Shown: positions 57,608 through 64,000 of the stretch, one piece after another | Position numbering within the stretch: the stretch's first letter is position 1 | Layout: the number at the start of each line of letters is the position of its first letter | Origin: Lepas anatifera | Taxonomy: Eukaryota > Arthropoda > Thecostraca > Lepadidae | Direction: 5' to 3' | Assembly: GCA_034440635.1 (NCBI GenBank) | Contig: JAOTON010001673.1 | Location: 187,001-251,000, forward strand | Length of the DNA stretch: 64,000 bases | Notes under the pieces: model-generated | What the model was told of the DNA's origin: nothing | The model's database searches: none | The model's input: the letters and a program-made list of their open reading frames with translations, nothing else | Made by a program: the position numbers and the translations under genes

Positions 57608-58488
57608 TTAAAGGGAATGGACACCTTGGTAGAATCCAGGAATTTGGTGTAATTAGGGGCATTTTTAACCGAAAATCATGGAAACATCCATGATTTCTCT
57701 GAATGATGTACAATGAGCTAAATATTTTTATTTTTAAAATGCTCCTCTGGGGTGAAAAATAAACCTCTGTCTGTGGATGAAGTCATGATCTGGCAACTAC
57801 TATCATATTCAAGGGGCTTCAAGGCCTTCAATTGACTGATTACTCACCGTGACATCAGCGCTGTCGTCACACCAACAGCCTGGCTGCCTGGCTGGGGTAG
57901 ATTTCTGGTAGCTTTTCTCCACGGGAATTTTGAGTTTCAAGACAAATGATATATTGAGTAGCGCGTTTTCCGGCACGCCTTACAACTTGGCTATCTCAGT
58001 GAAAAGGAATGTGGCACCTTGGTCGAATCCTGGAATTTAGTGTAATTAGGGGTACTTTTAGCCGAAAATCTTGGAACCGTCCATGGTTTCTCTGAGAAAT
58101 GTACAACAAGCTCAATATTTTGATTTTTAAAATGCGCCTCTAGAGAAAGAAATAAATATCTGCCTGTGGATGATGTCATAATGTGGCAACCTCTACCATA
58201 CTCGAAACGCGTCAAGGGCTTCGATTGGCTGATACTCACCGTGATGTCAGCATATGTCGTCACACCAACAACTAACAACTGTGGCATGCTGCTTAGGGTA
58301 CATGAGGGATACATTTCAGGTAGGTTTTAGCTTTTATCTGCGCAAACTTCGAGTTTCAAGACAAATTATATATTGAGTACCGGGTTTTCCGGCATGCTTT
58401 ACAACTTGGCTATCTCTGTTAAAATCGCGTTATGAAGGTGCCACATTCCCTTTAAAATCACGTTATAAAGGTGCCACATTGCCTTTAA
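57608..58488 (-). mobile_element. TTAA MITE (older copy) carrying a nested younger copy
   Basis: Starts TTAAAGGGAATGG (57608) and ends CACATTGCCTTTAA (58488). Its sequence breaks at 57999 after CTATCTCAGT and resumes at 58456 with AATCACGTTATAAAGG; between lies the second copy. The reconstructed join falls on a TTAA that other copies have at the same point. Confidence 0.85.
58000..58455 (-). mobile_element. TTAA MITE nested in the 57608 copy
   Basis: Left boundary TGAA (58000-58003, worn TTAA), right boundary TTAA (58452-58455). Ends AGGAATGTGGCACC and GGTGCCACATTCCCT. Same orientation as the outer copy. Confidence 0.88.
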
Positions 58489-58585
58489 TCCTTAGCCTCA
58501 TTCATGCGAAGACGAAATGACTGAAAAATCTACGAACGAACGGAAAACAATAACAAAACACGGGAAGTGAATGGAATACTGAGCT

Positions 58586-59037
58586 TTAAGGGAATGTGGC
58601 ACCTTTATAACGTGATTTTACCTGAGATGACCAAGTTGTAAAGCATGCCGAAAAACCCGGTACTCAATATATCATTTGTCTTGAAACTCAAAATTTCCGT
58701 GGAGAAAAGCTAAAAACCTACCTGAAATGTACCCCAAATACCTAAGTCAGGCGGCCACAGTTGTCAGCTGGTGGTGTGACGACAGCGCTGACGTCACGGT
58801 GAGTAATCAGCCAATTGAAGCACTTGAAGCCTATTGAATATGGAAGTAGCTGTCAGATCATGACGTCATCCGCAGGCAAAGGTGTATTTTTCACCCTAGA
58901 GGAGCATTTTAAGTCAAAATATTGAGCTCATTGTACTTTTTTCAGATAAATCATGGACGTTTTCACGATGTTCGACTAAAAACACCCCTAATTACACTAA
59001 ATTCCCGAATTCAAACAAGGTGCCACATTCCCTTTAA
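58586..59037 (+). mobile_element. TTAA MITE, third intact copy in PCBD intron
   Basis: TTAA at 58586-58589 and 59034-59037. It contains both CRE-like sites GCTGACGTCACGG (about 58786) and ATGACGTCATCC (about 58859). Confidence 0.92.
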
Positions 59038-59732
59038 CACCAGGGCTGTGGGGTCGACTGCCGACACTTGGACCGACTATGGGCGATATTTCTACCTGGA
59101 AGACACTCCCGATGTTCTCTTTTACTCAACGGGCATGCGTTTGTTCGGTTCGAAGAACACTTACAGCCGTATATGAAGGCCATGACCAGAACTGAGCGCG
59201 GATGGGGTGAGCAGTCCGGGGTTGCAGCCGTCCCGATGATGGAGATGAGATCGACTTTAGAAAGAATGTCTGAAAGAAAACTGAGAGCTCAAAATATTCC
59301 CAACAGCAAGTTTTGCGGAGTCATACTGCTCTCTTCAGCACTGAACTCAGCTTTCAGATATTATTTTCCCTATATTTTCGCACGGAGTCGATTCCGTGTT
59401 TTTGGTTGATTCCGCAGGCTTGCTTAAAACCTTGATGAATAGAAAGTTTACCTTGCCTCGGCGTGGCGCTGCGCCTTAAAGCCTTGTGTTTGAGATGCAG
59501 TTCTTAATCCGCCTAATCCTGACATACAGCACGCCTAATCCTGACAGACAGCAACCGAACATGGCCTTGAAGAAAATAAAAAACAGCGTGATACTTGTCA
59601 GGGAATTGGCAGACGGCTGTTGGAACACTTGAGATCAACAAACCAGCCATTGAACCACTTCTCTGTCCACATTGGCACGTGCAATCAATCCCTTCTCCAA
59701 TCCTATGTGACTCGTTTTGTCTTCTATTCCAG

Positions 59733-59903
59733 GCATTTGGGTTCATGACCAGAGTGGCACTGAAGGCCGACAAGATGGACCACCACCCAGAGTGGTTCAA
59801 CGTCTACAACCGGGTGGAGATCACGCTCTCCACCCACGACGTGGGCGGTCTGAGCAGCAAGGACGTCAAACTCGCTACCTTCATAGAGGAGGTGGCCAAG
59901 TGA
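59733..59903 (+). CDS. PCBD: PCBD, last coding exon
   Basis: Acceptor TTCTATTCCAG precedes 59733; the frame gives [15 protein letters not shown], then the catalytic [11 protein letters not shown] block and the second conserved His in ITLSTHD, ending IEEVAK and TGA at 59901. In the 96-residue numbering the His-His pair is at ~57-58 and the STH His at ~75. These form the dehydratase site that binds 4a-carbinolamine. The human gene has an intron within this segment (established knowledge); here it is a single exon. The sequence has features of both PCBD1 and PCBD2. Confidence 0.95.
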   Translation, partial: AFGFMTRVALKADKMDHHPEWFNVYNRVEITLSTHDVGGLSSKDVKLATFIEEVAK

Positions 59904-60285
59904 AGGCTACACATGATGATCTGTCATTTCTGGTACTGCTGTGATTACGTTATGTTGCCTGAAACTCCTGACGAGGATTCAGCAGTGGTTTAGATCTGAG
60001 TGAATTGAAACTGGGAAATGGGGATTGTGCGATGTTGACTCGAAAGTTCGGGCGAACGATAGCCAGTTTGATCAAGACGCACGAATGCTGGGGTCTGAAA
60101 ATACTCGTTGGTAAAGTACAGTTGGAGACATTAAGCTTGTTTTTGTCACTGTGCCACGGAGCGCGGATGTTGTGAACCTGATTTCGTCAAGTTGAGCCGA
60201 GTGTTCTGAGATATATTGTTCAGGACGCAGATCGCCTACAATGGGACCAACCGAAATGATTGCATGTATTCTGCCTTTGCGCGCC

Positions 60286-60291
60286 AATAAA
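60286..60291 (+). terminator. PCBD polyadenylation signal AATAAA
   Basis: 383 bases after the PCBD stop with no closer AATAAA, giving a 3' UTR of about 0.4 kb. Confidence 0.6.
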
Positions 60292-60758
60292 TTCCGTCAT
60301 TACAGATGACAACTCTGGATTTGACTTTGACGATACTCGTGTATCCCACAGCGATCTGCACACAACTCACATGTTGTCTCAAGCCCATGGTCGGATAACA
60401 CTATCGATGAAAGCATAAAGGCGGCTCTGGATACGTAATAAGAAAGATAGGAACACAACCACACGATGACTAACACTCCATCCCGCAACAATTTGCAGCC
60501 TGACGAACTATCAATCACGTAGCATGGAGCAGGACCCCATCCCGTTTCCTCCCAATTCTGGACTGCATAACACCGAAACATCAGTTATCATCGTCCCACT
60601 CTGTATACAAAGGGCTGGCCCGTTACAAGATGCAGTTCGGTTTGGTCCGAGAAGCGTCCAGTCCGTCTCGACATAACCACAGCAGGGGCAGTCCTTCACG
60701 AGATATCACGAGAATCGGCGAGACGTCACGGCGCGGACATTACGCCGGCTTCGATACG

Positions 60759-60791
60759 ATGAGCACGGAGGAGGGCACCAAACCTGAGACA
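60759..60791 (+). CDS. Possible small-protein gene, first exon
   Basis: ATG in a CpG-rich stretch (GACGTCACGGCGCGG just upstream) opens 11 codons, MSTEEGTKPET, followed by the strong donor GTGAGA at 60792. It joins in phase 0 to the exon at 61295. Without splicing the ORF stops five codons later. Confidence 0.4.
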
Positions 60792-61294
60792 GTGAGAAAG
60801 GAGCTGTAAACAACCAAACCGCTGCTCTTACCATCGTTTTGGGGGAACAGAACTGAATGGATCTTCCAAGCGATTTTTTATCCGGCTAATGACATATCTA
60901 TGTTTTTTTGCCCAAGAACTGCCTAGGGTATATCAGGCCATGTGAGTGTCAACGTTAAAGGCGACGAGTGAAGAGCAATACAACTGGAACCAAAGGTACA
61001 GTGAATAAATTCGCCCCTCAACGTCTTTAAAAGTTTACGTAAAACATTATCATTTGCTCCTGTGTGCCATTTCACTACGACAAATTTCAGATTCAGTGAT
61101 GGAATGTTAAAAACGTTAAAATCCAGGCATTTCCTTTTCGCCCTCCTATGTGACCAATATACGGTGCATGCAGTTATCGTGAAATGGGGCGGATCCAGGG
61201 GGCCGTTCGGGCATGGCCCCCTAAGCAAAAAAAGCAGGGGGGGCATTTGTCCCTTCTCCAAACAGAGCTTTGTTTCATAATTGATCATTTGCAG

Positions 61295-61432
61295 GACAGA
61301 TACGCTAGTAAAAAATATTTAAGCGTTTTTTACACGCTTGGTGCCTATTTGATAAGGAAAGAAATTGTCCGCGAAGAGGAAGAAAAACTGAAGGCCTTTT
61401 CCACATTTCGAGCAAAATTGGATTCAAAGTAA
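61295..61432 (+). CDS. Possible small-protein gene, second exon (56 residues total)
   Basis: Preceded by a good acceptor (TTGATCATTTGCAG). The 45 codons start DRYASKKYLSVFYTLGAYLI and continue with a charged helix (EIVREEEEKLKAF) to TAA; an AATAAA follows about 90 bases later near 61520. A short hydrophobic segment plus charged tail resembles small single-pass mitochondrial inner-membrane subunits, but I do not recognise the family. It converges on the minus-strand UBXN1-like gene. Confidence 0.45.
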   Translation, partial: DRYASKKYLSVFYTLGAYLIRKEIVREEEEKLKAFSTFRAKLDSK

Positions 61433-61570
61433 TCTGGCATGAATATGTTTTGAAACGGCGTGACACATTGATTTTACATGTAGAAGTAACCTATCCCCCT
61501 TCACCAATTCAATATGGGAAATAAATTACCTCATGGACAGAAACTACACCAATGTGTCCCCAGCACCCAC

Positions 61571-61751
61571 CAAGCGCGTCCAGAGGCCGCTCGTAGTCCT
61601 CCGGAGTGAACACGCGGCGTGGGAAGGCGGTGCCGAGGGTGAAGGGGCCGGCGGGGTCGGTACGGTTCATCTGCACATACAGTCGCACGGCAGCCAGCGC
61701 CTCCTTAGCACCGAACCGTGTCTGCAGCGTGGCGCCGTCCGTCAGCCGGAT
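61571..61751 (-). CDS. UBXN1: UBXN1-like protein, UBX-domain exon
   Basis: Acceptor CCGGCCGGCAG (61752 side) and donor GTGGGTG (from 61570). The frame gives IRLTDGATLQTRFGAKEALA, AVRLYVQMNRTD, then FPRRVFTPEDYERPLDAL, the UBX fold signature including the Phe-Pro-Arg motif that contacts p97/VCP. The last beta strand of UBX should be on a further exon below 61571, which I could not find; reading on without splicing gives 18 unrelated residues. Phase 0 on its 5' side fits the 62409 exon. Confidence 0.88.
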
Positions 61752-61886
61752 CTGCCGGCCGGAGGAGCCAACGGCATTAACGCACGAAGTCACCGGGTCA
61801 ACCGGCCAAGCCGTCCGTCAGCCGGATCTGCCGGCCGGAGGAGCCAACGGCATTAACGCACGAGAAGTCACCGGGTCAACCGGCCA
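61734..61886. repeat. 76-bp tandem duplication over the UBX exon acceptor
   Basis: 61734-61809 and 61810-61886 are near identical (one 2-base indel, CACGAAG / CACGAGAAG). The unit contains the 3' splice site and the first codons of the UBX exon, so a second copy of the acceptor lies 76 bp upstream in the intron. Confidence 0.92.
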
Positions 61887-62408
61887 GCAGAGAACCTCCC
61901 GACTCTTTTAACTGTTCTGTGTTTTAGCCGCCTACCTTATGTTTCTTTTTAAACATGCGGGGTATTTTTTAACTCTGTCTCAAAATAACACCTTATAACA
62001 TATCTGTAACAAAACAACACTCCATGATAGTTTTTGCTATAGCGATGCAGTTCTGCGCCCGTCTTTTGCCGAAAGCATAGGGGCAGTTTTTAGCATCTTC
62101 TTTTAATACGGAGTTTTTCTCGATATGCGTTTTTATAATTTTCCTGGTCGTCTCAGTCTTTGGAGGAATGGTTTATCCGGTGGGTTTTAATTGTTGTGGT
62201 TTTTCCAACGTTCCTAGCGTTGGGGATTTATCCATTGTGTAGCACACTCTCGTGCTTAATCGTTTGACAGCTTTTATACAATATTCAGGCGGAAGGTCAT
62301 TCCCTATCTAATAATATGCACTCCCAAAGACTTCGCCACAGGGGCTCTCAGTCGGCATGGCGCACCTCTGTACACCCAGCTCCGAGTCACGCCCGCGTCC
62401 GCTCTCAC

Positions 62409-62537
62409 CTGAAGCCGTGTGTTGGAGTATTCCTTCTTGGGGGGTGCCTCGGTGGGAGCCTCGGTGGGAGCCGCGGCGGCAGCGGGGGCGGCGGCCTGCT
62501 CTGCCGCGCCGCCCATGTTGAACTTGGCTCTCCTCGC
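62409..62537 (-). CDS. UBXN1: UBXN1-like protein, linker exon
   Basis: Acceptor ATACGCGCAG and donor GTGAGAGC. 43 codons, phase 0 at both ends: ARRAKFNMGGAAEQAAA, then an Ala/Pro/Thr-rich stretch and PPKKEYSNTRLQ leading into the UBX domain. It matches the position of the Pro-rich linker between coiled coil and UBX in UBXN1. The TEAP repeat is encoded by a GGGAGCCTCGGT triplet-like repeat. Confidence 0.85.
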
Positions 62538-63247
62538 CTGCGCGTATGGGTGACAGGATGAAGCATGAACAGTCTAACAGCATATGGTTGTATGTGGAAG
62601 GCCCATTATATGTAAAATGGCTCCAGAATTGCCGATAAAGCACGCTGTTTAAGGTCGTAAAGGGATTTTTCTTCCGCTGGGTCTGATGAAAATATTCCAA
62701 ATTTTGTGATGCTCGCTTACAAATACGAGATAACACAAGGAATTCAACTGTGTTCCAAATGAAGAAATAAAGCATTCTGTTTTTAATATGGCTGCCTTTT
62801 TGGAATATTCTGGACAGTATTGATACACCCTTGATACGGCCTGGATGGGTGGGTGTGTGACGTCACATCACGGAGCGGCCCTTGCTCTTGGAGGGGGCTG
62901 GGTCATGTCAAAAATTTCTGCACGCTCATAACGTTTTCGGCTTAAAGCAAATGTCCACGTATAGAATCCACAAACCCTCCCTCTCGCGGAATTTGCTTGA
63001 TACAGTGAGACAACAGCAGAAGAGAATCATCAAACATGATGCTATTTTCACACCGTATTCTACCTGAAAATATCACCCATCTCTTCATCCGATGATTTTC
63101 CTAATATCAAGTATTTAAAAAAGTGAGAACTTTATTTCATATGGCTTAATACAGTTCCATCCTCTATTTTGTCGATGCAAGTTAGTAAATTTAACAAAGA
63201 ACGCTGCTACTCAAAAGCTAAGGCCAAATCATCTATGTCACACGTAC

Positions 63248-63356
63248 AATTTTGTCGGCTTCGATTTGTTTTTTGACCCGCTCGCGGGCCAGCCTCTCCT
63301 CCGCCTTCTCCCGGCGCCGCTCTTCCGCCAGCTTCTTCATTTCTAGCTCCTCCATC
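63248..63356 (-). CDS. UBXN1: UBXN1-like protein, coiled-coil exon
   Basis: Acceptor GTGTATCTGCAG and donor GTACGTGTG. The frame MEELEMKKLAEERRREKAEE continues RLARERVKKQIEADKI, the charged coiled coil that precedes the linker in UBXN1. One base completes the codon split with the previous exon; the 3' end is phase 0. Confidence 0.9.
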
Positions 63357-63784
63357 CTGCAGATACACCACAAATCACGTGGACCGTGCTCCAAAATAAA
63401 TAAAACCACCTAATCCTGTGTACTGAAGTCAAATTGGGCATTTTTGGCTAGGGATCCGGGTGACCTAGTGGATATATTAATAGTCCTCGCACTGTGATGT
63501 CATGGATTAACGTGGGTTCACGGCGAGAAACATCCTTGTGACTATTCTGACCCGACACAGGGGCCCTTAAACGCCCACGGCAATACATCCCTTGATTGGG
63601 CTTGTGCGCCAGTTGGGAATAGCCTTAACAAAATAAATACAGAAATAAACATTTCCTCAACAGGTTCGACTGGACAATGACAGTGCTCTTGATTCACTCC
63701 CTTCCACGCTGCCTTAAACTTTCAGGTCACAGTACGCAAATATGTAACAGGTGCCTTTTCGTCTAACAATTTCTTCTAGTTTAC

Positions 63785-63946
63785 CTTCTCTTTGCGTCGA
63801 CCAGCTGTTTCCCTGACTCCATCCTTTTCTTCTCCTTTTCTATGGCCTCTTTTTTCTCTTGTTCCTCGCGCTCTTGCCTCCGTTTCTTAATCTTCTCTTC
63901 CAGCTCCTTTGCTTTTTGTGCTTTCTCCTCTTCCGTTAAGACCCTC
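63785..63946 (-). CDS. UBXN1: UBXN1-like protein, N-side coiled-coil exon
   Basis: Acceptor TTTTTCAG and donor GTAAAC. 54 codons: RVLTEEEKAQKAKELEEKIK followed by KRRQEREEQEKKEAIEKEKK and MESGKQLVDAKRR. This corresponds to the region after the UBA domain of UBXN1 (ubiquitin-binding UBA, coiled coil, UBX). The UBA exons would lie beyond 64000. UBXN1 is a p97/VCP adaptor that binds ubiquitylated proteins in the cytosol. Confidence 0.9.
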
Positions 63947-64000
63947 CTGAAAAACCGGTATTTTTTAAAACCCTTTTCGATCGCTAAACATGAAATCCGA

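Noticed and set aside
59068..59409. 113-codon ORF within the PCBD intron as an extra PCBD exon
   Set aside because: The flanking PCBD exons already join directly in phase with family sequence, and the ORF has no family similarity.
1..64000. tRNA and rRNA genes
   Set aside because: No stretch with a convincing A-box/B-box pair or rRNA core sequence was seen by eye.

Overview
The window is a piece of an invertebrate animal genome, not bacterial or plasmid DNA. The evidence is spliced genes with GT-AG introns and AATAAA signals, Bel/Pao and Gypsy retrotransposons, LINE remnants and many short inverted-repeat DNA transposons. Phylum cannot be fixed from sequence alone. Only the last ~11 kb carries recognisable host genes; the first ~52 kb is almost entirely repeats.

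Layout. 1-3158: decayed Gypsy element (gag C-terminus, protease, broken RT, RNase H, integrase). 3696-5369: two hAT-like non-autonomous elements. 5565-15207: nearly intact Bel/Pao retrotransposon with 1.35-kb LTRs, 5-bp target duplication and one frameshift in its polyprotein. 16648-19102: a GGGCCCC-ended element abutting five tandem copies of a 312-bp inverted-repeat element. 19430-20510: palindromes and a GC-rich minisatellite. 20867-32660: a degenerate ~355-bp satellite broken by nested insertions: a TTAA-flanked element that itself holds a 4.46-kb hAT-like element, a second TTAA element, and several hAT MITEs. 34207-38590: GGGCCCC minisatellite, a TTAA MITE and an AGGTCA-rich repeat split by a TAGGGG-ended element. 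39279-41381: internally deleted Gypsy copy with both LTRs and a target duplication. 42270-50500: coding remnants, GGGCCCC element, LINE RT fragments, another AGGTCA-rich TTAA element and hAT MITEs.

Host genes. PCBD (pterin-4a-carbinolamine dehydratase/DCoH) is on the + strand, exons 53897-54016 and 59733-59903, with a 5.7-kb intron full of transposons and a polyA signal at 60286. A possible 56-residue two-exon small-protein gene lies at 60759-61432 (+). The C-terminal exons of a UBXN1-type UBX-domain protein run on the minus strand from 63946 to 61571; its 5' part is beyond the window end and its last exon was not found. These genes do not form a functional cluster; PCBD acts in tetrahydrobiopterin recycling and HNF1 dimerisation, UBXN1 in the p97/ubiquitin system.

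The most unusual structures are TTAA-delimited elements packed with AGGTCA nuclear-receptor half-sites, a satellite built from a tandemly amplified MITE, hAT families with dense subterminal word arrays, and the triple-nested insertion at 21055-26354. All identities are from reading by eye; no alignment or database search was run.
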